Made by a program: the position numbers and the translations under genes. 64,000 nucleotides of DNA from positions 30,693,288 to 30,757,287 of the forward strand of contig CM036251.1 in the NCBI GenBank assembly GCA_020698575.1, read 5' to 3'. The notes below the pieces were generated by a model. That model was not told where the DNA came from. It worked only from the letters and a program-made list of their open reading frames with translations, and made no database searches. Each line of letters starts with the position of its first letter. The first letter of the stretch is position 1. This DNA comes from Bostrychus sinensis. Its lineage: Eukaryota; Chordata; Actinopteri; Gobiiformes; Eleotridae. Shown here one piece after another: positions 47,901 to 59,900 of this stretch.

Positions 47901-50900
47901 AACTACACAGGCTTGTGACTCCTAGTGGCTGGAATAGTTTTAATCACTCAAAGTTAGTTTTATAAAATTGCAACAAAACATTTGTGTATATAAAAAAGCA
48001 TACTATGAAGTCTTACCACATAGTCCAGCTGTAAGGCTAGCTGTATTGGAGCTCAACAAAGTAATTGTGAACTCATTGCTTTGTGGAGTAAATGTCAGAA
48101 CATAGCCGTAGTCTGACTTAAGTTGTAGCATGATTCCTCCATATCGAACCAGCTCTATCCCAGCCAGTCTCCAGGGCAGTGACAGCTCTTCCCGGTCAAT
48201 AAAGGCCTGCTCAATCCATACAAACACCATTAGAAAACAAATACTTGTAGTTAATACAATATCTTGTCTTATTTACAATACAATTACCGTCATATCATCT
48301 TTCATCATGATTGTGTATGGCCCATGTTTCACTTCTATGGCTTTCATGCAGACTTGGTTATAATCAGAGGGATTATTGCACAGCCCATTGTGCAGTTTCA
48401 CCTCAGAGACTTCACTGATACTTTTCTTCACAGTTAGAAGGGTGTAGGAGCACAAACCTTCCCCATCCAATCGAAGAGCCAAGCCGTCAAACCTCACAAC
48501 ATGATTGGTAGAGCTACCCATGCACATACCTAGAAACACAAGAAAAGAGGAAGACTTATAGCAGGACTAGTGACATAATACTGCAGGGAGGATATTAAGC
48601 TATATGAACGTACAAGGGCATTCCCAATGGCAGTTGCACGTCTCCTGGACTTTGACTGCTGGCATGTTGTTTCTACAGGCTGGGGGCTCCATCCTGTCAC
48701 AGGTAACTTTGTGGCTCTGTACTGTGACTGCCCCGCTGGGATGACAGAGGACAGAGTGGCAGCCATCTTCCAGCAGCCATGATTCTCCAGGCTAGACAAC
48801 ATGCACAAAAGGATAGCAAAACCATAATTTACGACATTTTCTTTAAAATTACAGCAACCTTACCATACAAAGGTACTATTTAAAGAGTAACTGAACCCTC
48901 TTCAGGCTTTTTTTCTGCCCACAAAAAGACTGAAAAAGTGGAGACCAGCCAGAGACAGAGGGAAAACCTGAGGGTGGAGTGGGACCTGTGATTGGCAGCT
49001 GCCAGAACACCAAAATGGACGTCCTCCACAGCAGGATTGCCATGTCCCAGAAAAAAATTTAATACATAAAAATACACATCAAAACTCATTCCACTGGGAA
49101 GAAAGCGGCCACATTTGTGTAACTGTATAGTTGTGTTTGTTGTCTGCAATCAGACACTGTCCTAATACCCAAATTACTGAAAGAAGTCGGGTGAATGTAG
49201 TGTGGAGAGTAAATTCTTATGTGGCTTCATTCATTCTATAGCCTTCTGTCGTTTGTGTCCTAGAAATGCCACTTTTATTTTGGAGGCAACAGATGTTAAG
49301 TTTTTGTAACTTTTTTCCTTCACAGAGTCTAACGAGCAACAGAGCAGAGTCAGTCCACCGTTGTGTATGAGGAAACAAAACGGCAAGCAGCGGGGTTGAA
49401 TGACATTTTTAGGAAAACAACAATCCACACCTGGCAACTACAGGACTGAAGTGCCCAGGGGAGAGAGACGGCGAGGGTGTGGGAAGCAAGGGGCTGTGGG
49501 CAGTGAACGCAGCACAGGTGTGACAATAAATACTATGTCACACTTGTCTATCAGGAACTAATGAGTAGCAGTAGTCACTGTTTGACCTCAGGAGGGCAGC
49601 ACTCACATTTAGTACCACAAAATGTGAATTTAGACATTTTTTGGTCAAAGATACAGCCATAAATAGTGAGATGTATCACTATCAGCTGATCAGTTTTAAA
49701 AAGTGATTTATGTTGAGTTACTCTTTAAATGTTTGCTAATGCATTGTGGAGCATGTACCTATACTTTCATCACTGACAATGCATAGAGTTGTGCTGCTAG
49801 TAAACTAATGTAAATTTATTGGAGAAAGAATTTTTGGTTTAAAATCAGGGTTCTCCAGAATGTATCCAAACAAAGTACACAGAAAGTAGTTGTACTATAC
49901 ACAAGTACCCTATAACATACACTTCTTAGGATATCACGTTAACACCGACCTTTCTCTCAGTTCCATTGTCATCTACACACAATCCCGGTGGGCCAGCTAA
50001 AAAAACAAAGGGAACATTTTTACTATCCACAAATATAAAAGTCAAGCATGAAAGCAAAACACATTCTCCCTAATTCTAGTCTTCAAAGCTTAAGGGAAAA
50101 AAAGTGTTGTATGCATGCACCTCTGCACATCCTCTCAGTGTAATCTCGGTCTAGTGTCAGCAGCAACAGCAACTGATCCATGCTGTTCAAGTGGAGAGTG
50201 TTGTCCTGGTTGCCATGGCGACCCAGCACACCAAGCTCTGTCCTGTCATATCCTGGTCCCACTCCAATAGGAAACACAGACACACCTAACAGGAAGAGAA
50301 CTTTGTAGTAAAAAAAAAAAAAAAGATAAGAGGCATTGGAACGTAATTATTCAGGCAGTAATTACCGGCTGCCAGTGCTTCATTAGCTGCTTCTTTAATG
50401 TCATCTGTTGATTTGTCCATAACTAGCATGACAACAATCTTAGCCACACCGGCTCTTCCCCCATTGGCAGGAGAAATGGCTGTCTGTACGGCGGAACGCA
50501 GAGCAGCACCTGGAAACAAATGTAACTGTAAACATGTTTGCTCAATAGATGTGTGTTAATTTAGTTTGTGTGTTGTTACCAAGTTGAGGAGCAGCCGTAG
50601 TCCTGCTGGGTATGCCGTCCACCAAGTTTAGGAGGTGGGATTTGCTCTGGTCTTGTTTCCAACTTATCTCTGGTGTATTTCTTTTACCATATTGTAGTAT
50701 ACTGATTTGGGTGTCACTAGGTCCTGTAAATACAAATGCCCATTTATGCCATCTGTTTTTTCTCTGTACCATACTTGCGTCTTGTGACTTGTGACAGTGG
50801 TGCAGTGGATTAAGCATTTGCCCATCAACTGGTGGGTTGGTGGTTCAAAACCTTGCTCAAAGCACATGCTGTCATTGTGTCCCTGGGCAAGACACTTCAC

Positions 50901-53900
50901 CCACATTAACTACTCCAGTCACAGTATGTGGATGGTTGAGACAGGAACCGTTTATTTGGCATAAAAAAACACAACTGCCAAATCACTATGTAACTCGTTC
51001 GCTGAGGCTACCCCTAACAAAAAAGGGAGCAGCCTATAGATATAGAAACAAATTAATATACTACACTTGTTTTCTAGGTTGTAGTTTATGAAATATCCAT
51101 TAATTTCATATTTAGCAGAATATACTTACCTATTTTAGCCTGTTTAATGAAGCTTTTAACAAAGGTTTTGGTGTCTGTAAACTGTTCACCAGCCTTTAGC
51201 AAGAACAGAATATCCATGGGCTTCTCACATGGCACTAAATAACAAAAGAGTACAATGAAAAATAAACGAGTTATGAAAAGTGAACTAAATGCTTGCAGTA
51301 AATATTGTTCTGCACCTGAGGGAGGCAGAGTGGCCAGTGTGGGCACAACCAGGGGTGGAAGTGTTGGCAAGCGGGGGGTCACAGTGGTTCTTGTAATATT
51401 GATCACTCGGTGGACTACACTTGTGAGGTTAAAGTAGTCCTCCACCATTATGGGGCGCTGAGGTGAGCTGAGCGGGAACAAGTCCACTTCACGCACTTTT
51501 GGTCCAACTCCGATGGGATAGATATTCATTTGTGTGCTTGTAGTTGGTCGAGTTATTGTATCTGTTGGTGGGTTTTCTGTTACAAGGAAAACCAGCTGCG
51601 GAGGCGTTGGTCCACTTGGAGGCTGAACTGTTGCAATTTGTTGGAATGCTGTTGTTATGGCTGTCCCTGTATTTGTCTTGCTCCCACCTCTCCAATGTAT
51701 TTCTCGTAGTCGTTGAATAAGTCGGGTTCTCTGCCATCTCAAATCCCATTGGTTGATTTCTATTGTTACTGTTACGGAATATTGAATTACAGTAATGCGT
51801 ATGACTTCCTCCTTCTCTTGTGCAAGCTGAGTGATAACTTCCTCCAGAAATATGAGTGACTTGTTAAAGTTCACCTCCCCAACTGCATCTGAGCCTTCTA
51901 TGATGAACGTCACTTCTTTGGTTGGAGGAAGCGGAGATGGTGATGTGGTGATAGGAGACGTGACAGCAGGTTTTGCTGTACTTTTGGGAAGATTTGGGGT
52001 AAGTTCCGCACGAGGCTGGGGGGTAGTGCTTGTCGTTTTGGGATGACTTGGTGTAGTTTTGGGCTTCTCAACTTCAGGCTCTAGCCCAAGTGTGCAAAGA
52101 TAATCTGTCACCTCTAATAGTCGATCATTCAGTTCACCTGTGCTGCTAAGAATATACGCCCTGTTGTCTGGGTTGACTTTTGTGATGTCGTTGATCTGCG
52201 CCATGTTGACTCCAGGACCCAGAGCAACAGTTAAAGTTGTGATGGATTTCTTGCGCAGCATTTTTAATATGGCACGCATGGAACGGGGATTTTCACTAGC
52301 GGTCAAGATGATGGCAACCCGGCCTGCATGCTCACGCTTGTTCTTGTCATAGATGTTAATAGCCAGGTACTTTATGGCTTCATCCAAGAAGGCGGCATCC
52401 CCTCCTGTGTAATGGAGTTCACGGACTGTCTTCTTAAACAGCCATTTCTGAACCTAAAAACAGTAAACAGAATAACAGTTGCAGTGTTCCATTACTGCAC
52501 AGATGAGTACCTGTATTTATGTTCCGTCCACAGAATAGTGAATCAATGCTATAGTGAGTAAAGTACTTCTATGACAGAAATAGAGAAGGTTAATAGCCCA
52601 AATTTAAAGGTACTGGAAGCAGCATATGCACTGTATTGGTTTGAAAATGGTACTGCAGTCTAAATCAAAACAATGGTCTGTGGGTTGCCAGTCTTTCCAC
52701 TTTTCTGATTTTTTTATTGTCAAAAAATTACCTGTACCATTGTTATCAGTGAAACTAATATTTGATTTAAACATGTTTACTTCATATCTTGGGACACTGA
52801 CACGTGGGTAATTTTTATAAAATATAAAAAATATACGGTATACTGCTCATAGCACCTTTAAGCACAATTTAGTGGGAGCTGTCAAGGTTTGGAGCTGAGC
52901 TTGCACACAGCTCATATCAATAAATATTATCATGCTGCACAAACCTCCCCTGTTGTTTTATGTAAATGTTTATCATGGCAAACATAATCATATTAGTATT
53001 AAAAAAAACATTTTGTCCCGCCCCACGCCTACCTGAAGGTCATAAGTTTTGACTCCAGAATGGTAGAGTAGCACTGTGGCTCGAGTGTGTGCTGAGCCCA
53101 TGCGAAACCGCTCAATCACCCCCAGGATGAACTCTTTGGTTGCTTGAAATTCCTCTTCACTCAGCGCTTCTGACCCATCCAGAAGAAAAGCTAGGTCCAT
53201 GGCGCGGTCACAGTTACCCTCTGGCATCAGGGTGGTGTACGGCAGAGTTGTGTATTTCACCCAGGAGGAAGTGGGTGTAGGAGTTGTCAGTGATGTGGAG
53301 GAGGTACAGTCCTCACAGTTCAAGGTGTTGTTTTCACAGTGGCTTAAAGACAAAGCAAATGTACAGTAAATAAAGGTCTGAAAGCTATGTGCTCTCTACA
53401 TTATAAATGTAACATGTAGCATTACCATATCTTGCACTGATCCGGAACATCATGGTTCAGGATAATTTTGGTGCCATGGGAGATTCTTTGACCATCATGG
53501 ATACACACTTGACACTGAGATGGTTCAACACAGTGCATGGCCACTTCATCCAAGAACTGGCCTGGAAACAAAGACAGCATTTAAATTACACTACCCTTTG
53601 TGCATTTGAAAAAATAAGAAATTTAACACTTAGTATAGTTTTTTTATTGCATGTTCACTTGTGTATATTAGACACCTGGAGGGCAGTTGGCATGGCATCC
53701 TTCCACACATTTGAGTGAACAGTGCAGAGGCTCTGGGTGCTGGCATGTGATGGGACAGGCAGGACCACAAGTATTGTACCTCCACTGACATAACTCCTCT
53801 CCTGTATCTGGATTCTTAGGGTTCAGGTCTTCACAGCTCAAAGCTTCAGGGAAAAACACACACTTTAGCTTTAGTTTTTAATTGTCGTTGACAATCAGAG

Positions 53901-56900
53901 TTTCTGCAGGGTTCAGTCATTTGAATTTAAGACTTGTTAGGACCATTGTTTAAGAATATGAAGACCTACTTCAGATGCACATAGTGTAAAAAAGTGACAA
54001 AAAATATATATTTCTCTAAATTACAAAATCAATTGTTTAATAAGAGTCGTAAACATGGCCACACTGTTTAATTGCCAGCATTTGTGACATTTAAGTGGCC
54101 CTTTTAGAATAAGCTAGTGATCACAGGTAATTGCATCAAATTTACGTAACATATTTAAGACCTGTTTAAGCATATTTAATAACTAATACCTAAATACGCA
54201 AATTTAAGACTTAAATTCAGATTTTTTAATTTAACTTTTCAAGACTCTGGGAAAACCCTGGACCATGTCTCTGAATATTTTTGTTACTTACGACACAGAT
54301 CATTGGATCTCCAGCTGATGGATGTGCCTTGTTCTGAACAGGCCAGAGCATAGGCTGCAAGAACATCACAGAAACATGCACAGTCGCCCACTGATGGACA
54401 GGAGCATGCTGCTTCAACACACATTTCTACATAGGGCTCAGCATCAATCTGAAGACATGGGAAGGTTATAAAGTTAAATGTAACATTGAATGTATAAAAT
54501 AATTTGCCAATCTGATAATCATTTTTATAAATAAAGTCACCTGAATATTACATTCTTTGAAGAGGGGACCAGTAAGGACACGGCAGGACTGTTCCACTGT
54601 AACCAACTTGACAATGTTGTCATTGCATGGGACAGATATCTGAACAAGCACATGCAAATGCAATAGGCGCAGGTGTGTATGAAGTGTAATTTGAAACAAA
54701 AACAGTACAATTTAATAACATCCCAAATTTGAATACTAGGTGCTGACACTATAAAAATACACCAATTTGGTATTACCCGAGTTACGTCGGCGCAGCTGGG
54801 AACCACCTTCCAGGAATTCCCAAAGTGAGGGGCATCAACCTCCAGCTGGTTATTGCTGCTCATCAAGTCATTGTTAAGATTTCCATCAAAGTTACCACAG
54901 AGACCACAAACTCTGCCCTACACACAGGGTCAAGAAAACACGTAGGTGATCCAATAAAACAGTTTAAGTTATTTATATTATTAGACAGAGTTTTTGATTA
55001 CCCTGTATTCAGCAGAGATATAGACCCGAAGATGAGTTCCCCTGTCCCAGCTGAGAGAAATGTGCCTTCCCAGTAACACAGTGTAGGAATGGCCTGATCG
55101 AACAATCTCTACCTCTGATCCAAACAGCACTGGCCTTTTCATTTTAACCTGAAACAGATCAAGATGTTGATAATATAGATGCAAGCTGGAAAGGTTTGGT
55201 TTCTTAACAAAACTAAGACCTGCATGATCTAAAATATATGCTGATTTGCTACCACAGTCGTTGGCTGTTTGTGAATGATTTAATTTGTATTGTTTAAGGC
55301 ATATGTTAAGACAACCCATTAATACTTACATTTGTGGGAAAATAAAATATTCTGGAGTGTCCCAATACTTGTTTTGTACTTTCACTTATGGCACCATCAA
55401 ATAAGACCTGGCGGTCAGTAGGACTAGGCTTTTTATTACATTTCCATCCTCTTTACCCTACACATAACACTTAGGACAATCCCTAATATACTTAAAAACT
55501 GACTGAAAACACTACTTACCTCTCCATGCTGCATGACAATTACTCCTCCTTGGAAAAAGACAGTGATAGCTTTTGCACAACGATGTCCAACAATCCCACA
55601 GGCTTCATTTTCCACAAGCACTCTGAAGGAACCCTCGTCGCCATTGCACATGTCCTAATGATGGCCAGGAAGAAAAAAAAGCAGTAATAAAGCAAGGTTG
55701 TAAAATAAATAGCAACAATTGTGATCGCAATCGCAACTACTTCAACATCTACAGTCCATTTCAATAACAGTGTTTATGGCATTCCATGTGATGGATATTT
55801 GATAATAGCCAAAACAATTGGCCAATAAATTACAATGTATGCCTTAAATTGTGCAAAGTTTAGTCAAAGAATGTAGTCAGTGAAGTTTAATCAAGTGAAG
55901 ACTATCTTATTTTATTTTTGTTATTAACATGTTTTAAATGGTTATTGCAAATGATTATTATATTTTCTTCATATCATACAACTCAACGAAACAGCATTCA
56001 AGTAAAGGAAATTATATTTTGTCTTGATAATTTACCTGGACGAGAACATACTGACAGAACCCAGGAAAAGAGTACTTGAGTCCATCAAAAGTGATGTAGT
56101 GCCCCTCCCCCACGGTGTGGCACACACCATCACAGAGATTGTTTGAACACTTCCACTTCCTATTCTTGCACACACTTTAAAAGCAAAAGCAAAAGTTTGG
56201 TTTGTAACCATGTCTACCAATGTATGTATGTATAAAATAGTTTTACCAGGTGTTGCAGTCAACAGATATAGTCTGTCCTGATGCGTAGGGCCTGTTGTTA
56301 TGGTAACAAGGACATTCTTCTGGTGCAATGCAGTTTCTGCGATGGCGTACCTGTTTTAAATTATTATCAATAATGAATCATAGTGTCAACTGATGCACCA
56401 ACATCACACACACCCATGATAAAACAGTACAACACATACAGTGCCAGGTGGACAGAGACATCCAGGAATACATGCAGGACTAATACATGGAAGATCCAGA
56501 TTCTGGCAGGTTCTGGCACATTCTAGGCCTTTTTCTCCAGCATCACAGTCTGCACGTACCAAGGGAGGAGCACACTCAGCTGACCGCCGCTCTGCAAATA
56601 ATAGATTTTTGAGATTTAGTTTTATTATACATAGCATTGGTTTGCTGCACAAATTCATGTAACGCTGGTGGCCTTTTATATTTATATTATCCTTACAGTT
56701 TATTATTATTTATTAGTTCCATTTGCTTGGCCATTAATCTTAATTCTTTATTTCTATACAAAGAATTAGCCTAGCCTGTGCTTTTGACTTGGATTTCTAG
56801 CTCCTCTTCAAATTGTCTGTCGATGAAGTTAAATTATTATTATTATTATTATTATTTTGTCCCAGACACTTTCTTCCATAAGAAACTTCCCTCTTTGTAC

Positions 56901-59900
56901 AGTCATTAAGTGCAAATGATATTCAACATCCAAATTAAAATCCAAATAAATTCAACAAAAATATATTAGCATACCTCTGGATGGTGCCAAATCATCATCA
57001 TAAAAAAGGTCAGATAGCATAGTACCCACTTCAGTAGAACTGCAGTGCATAGCGCCATTCTCACAATAACTAGACAAAACAATAAAAATGGCTATATTAG
57101 ATAAGCAAATTTTAGCTGTATGTACAGTGTACACAGTATATATATATATGTGTCCTGACCAAATGCTGTGATGATCAGCAAAGACATCTTTTGGCTGGTA
57201 GAGCTGTCCATCGTGTAAACAGGGACAGAGGTCAGAGGTCACACACTCTCCAGAGTCAGTTAGGTACTTCCCAGGAGGACAGAAGCAGCCCTCCTCACAC
57301 ACTCTCTCTGCCCCACAGCCTGGCTCCGCCCCGGACAGAGAGCGGCATGTCCGGTCACACATACTCCCACAGGTCTCGTAAACTTGGCCCCCGCTGCACT
57401 CCATGGCTGACAAAAGTACAACATACTACATTACTGGTATTGAACATGTTCCTAATACACTGCTAGAGAGCTATAGTTTGATTATTACACAAGTATATAT
57501 TTTGAAGTAAATAGAAGTAAATGTGTTGTGCGGTTTCTATTAATTGTATCAGTGCGTTCTAAAACTTTGAAAACTACAAGTGTGTATGTGTTACAAATAA
57601 TTGCATGCCTTTATTTTGACATATAATTGGCTTTTATTCTGTTCCTGTTTACAGCATGGCACTTCCCAAAACAAGAACCGCAATGTGGCCTGAGGAACCA
57701 AAATAAGGCCCAACTATGGACCACTGTTTAATTGGATAATTTAGTGGTTGAATGTTTTATGTTACTTTATTCTCATTTATCTAACAGAACCACATTTAGA
57801 AAATACATAAGTACTACTAGGTAGTTAAACTCTAATCCAAATTTTTTATCTTATGTTAGTAAAAATATTGAAGGTACATGTATCAAATAAATGTACCACA
57901 GAGTGAGGGCGATCTCCAGCTGAGCAGCACTCCTTTGGCAGAACAGGCTGCAGCGTAGGCCGCCAGTGCAGAGCAGAGACACTCCTCACCATCAGAGCAG
58001 GCACACACATCATATCGACAAAAACGCTGGAACGGGGCTGGGTTCACTATGAAATGACAGGGGGTGAACACCTCTGACATCATCACCGAACACGCCTCTT
58101 CTGCAAAACGCACTGAAAGAAAAGTTGGTGATTAGTTAAAATTGATTGTGTTTTTGGGTGTGAGTGTGGGTTTTTAAATATATGCTACCTCTTTTGGGGT
58201 TGACAGCACATGGGTCGCTCTCCTGTTTGTGGCCAGATTCACAGTCTCCATTGATCATCCAGAACTGACCGAAAGTCTGCGGACCTCCCTCGACTAGGCC
58301 AGATCCAGACAGGAAGTCATCACCCTGGTTACCATTGTAGTTACCACAGAGACCACAGGTACGCCCCTGCCATCGTGGTCCCAGCTGAGGTGAGGAGAAA
58401 AGCAAAAAATATACATGCAGTTATATATCTGAATTTAATCTGTGCAGGTCCAAAATGTTAAGAAAACCTTTTGTCCCACAATGGGGAAACTGCATAGACA
58501 GTGGAGTAGTGACAGGAAATCATAAGGAGAGAGCAGATAGAAAAACTCAGAAAATTGTCAGTCTAGTCTCAAACCCACCATGCCAAGCCATACTGCAGTT
58601 GGCTTTGGTGCATTATATTTAAATTAAACTACTTATAAATTAAAAAATGCTCTTGCAGATGATACTACCCAAGCAGACTCCATGTTTTATACTGATAAAA
58701 TATTTTTGTGCATTTTACCTTTAAGCGAAGACGACCTCGTCCATCCCATTCCAGCTGAATGTCATCTCCAAATTTGACATGCACACTTGTTTGGACAGAT
58801 CTCTGAATATGAAGATGACCTATAAATTACAAACATAATTCATCTGTATAATTTTATGTGTATTTTATATGTTTTACAGACTAAACATTTCATACTAATT
58901 CTTTCACTGTGGGCAATTTGAGTTCACAAAATCACATATACATTCAGTACATGCAACAACCAATGGATACCTATTGTGTATGCCTATAAATCTTTGTGTT
59001 CTTTATGTATGTATCGTCTGATTCTTATTTTTAGGTAAAAGTCTCAATACCATGATGCATTGGGGTCTGGATGTCCATACTGTTGACAGACACAATTCCT
59101 CCATGTTTGAGTTTTATGGTCATGTTTTCCAGAGAGGGCAGAGTTAGGGTCACTGAGCGTGTGCACACAGCATCCTGGTCATCAGCACACTAAAATAAAT
59201 AGATCAGAATACATTTATTTATTTTGAGAAACAGACACACTTTTTTTGGGCATTTTTAAACCGTTACCTGCACATTCTCAATAATAACAGAAAACTCCTT
59301 CTCAGTGCAGTCTCTAGTCAGTAAATACTGACACTGTCCAGTAAAGGTAAAGAACTTGTTGTCAAAAGTCTTGAAATGAGACTGGCCCAACACTAAACAC
59401 TCCCCTGCAAAAAAATTAAAAGAATAGAACATTGTTTAGAAATAGAATAGAAATGTTGTTGCATCTTCATTGACTTTTCCCATACCTGGACAGCCTTCAT
59501 TCGTGCACTCCCAGGAACCATGACGACACACACTTTGGCAAAGACAGACACAACGTTAAACATTGTAAAAACACTTTCATAAATCTTTCTTTTTATAATA
59601 GTGAATCAACAATGGCCTCTCACCAGGTGTTACAGTCTTGAGAAATGGTGGAGCCAGGAGGGAAATGCTTTCCCATGTGAACACAGGAACAAAGTGATAC
59701 CTCCACACAGCGATTTCCATCTAAAACCTTGCCCACTATAACAAAAAATATATTGTCAGCATTCCCACTCTTTTTGAATGTTGTTTTCCAGGACATTTAT
59801 GTGACTTTGTGACATTTTAGAACAGTGTTTTTTTCCATTTTTGGCCATATACAGTGGTGTTTCTAGAGATTGACTGCAGGACACCCTAAAATTGAAGCAC

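Larger units (their letters stand above)
37185..48791 (-). other. vwf: vwf region: D4, C domains and start of cystine knot (exons 35-52)
   Basis: Exons 35-52: 48614-48791, 48288-48529, 48017-48206, 46684-47025, 45818-46041, 44779-44881, 44606-44677, 44382-44486, 44097-44302, 43881-44030, 42088-42204, 41810-41991, 38472-38512, 38262-38378, 37922-38020, 37485-37613, 37354-37393, 37185-37282; exon 53 (35999-36184) finishes the knot with VCCSALETEPLSV and a Cys-rich end. D4 shows GSSTNHVVRFDG and the CGAC pair matching human CGIC. The RGD integrin motif of the C4 domain is kept (MRGDTL, codons at 42115-42123). NVSCSIMDTPSCPLG matches the human segment before C5. Exon 40 ends in a GC donor (AAGG|GCAAGC) rather than GT. 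The large intron 38513-41809 contains two transposons. Confidence 0.9.
50121..53342 (-). other. vwf: vwf region: A1, A2, A3 domains (exons 28-33)
   Basis: Exons 28-33: 53033-53342, 51316-52453, 51130-51234, 50580-50723, 50366-50509, 50121-50285. A1 begins DLAFLLDGSEALSEEEF, keeps its loop cysteines (EGNC.. and ..TDYLC) and is interrupted by an intron after YDLQ. A Thr/Pro-rich, probably O-glycosylated linker follows. A2 (EVTFIIEGSDAVGEVNF) has QLVFLVTENP at the ADAMTS13 site, where human has Tyr-Met, and lacks the two adjacent cysteines that follow human A2. A3 (VPCEKPMDILFLLKAGEQF) keeps SILQYG and FPIGVG and its loop cysteines but has lost the MIDAS DxSxS motif. In mammals A1 binds GPIb and A3 binds collagen; these roles are inferred here. 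Confidence 0.92.

Noticed and set aside
48880..49500. Frames of 89 and 68 aa between vwf exons 34 and 35 as extra vwf exons
   Set aside because: They fall inside the TTAA-bounded family C element; vwf exons 34 and 35 join in phase without them.
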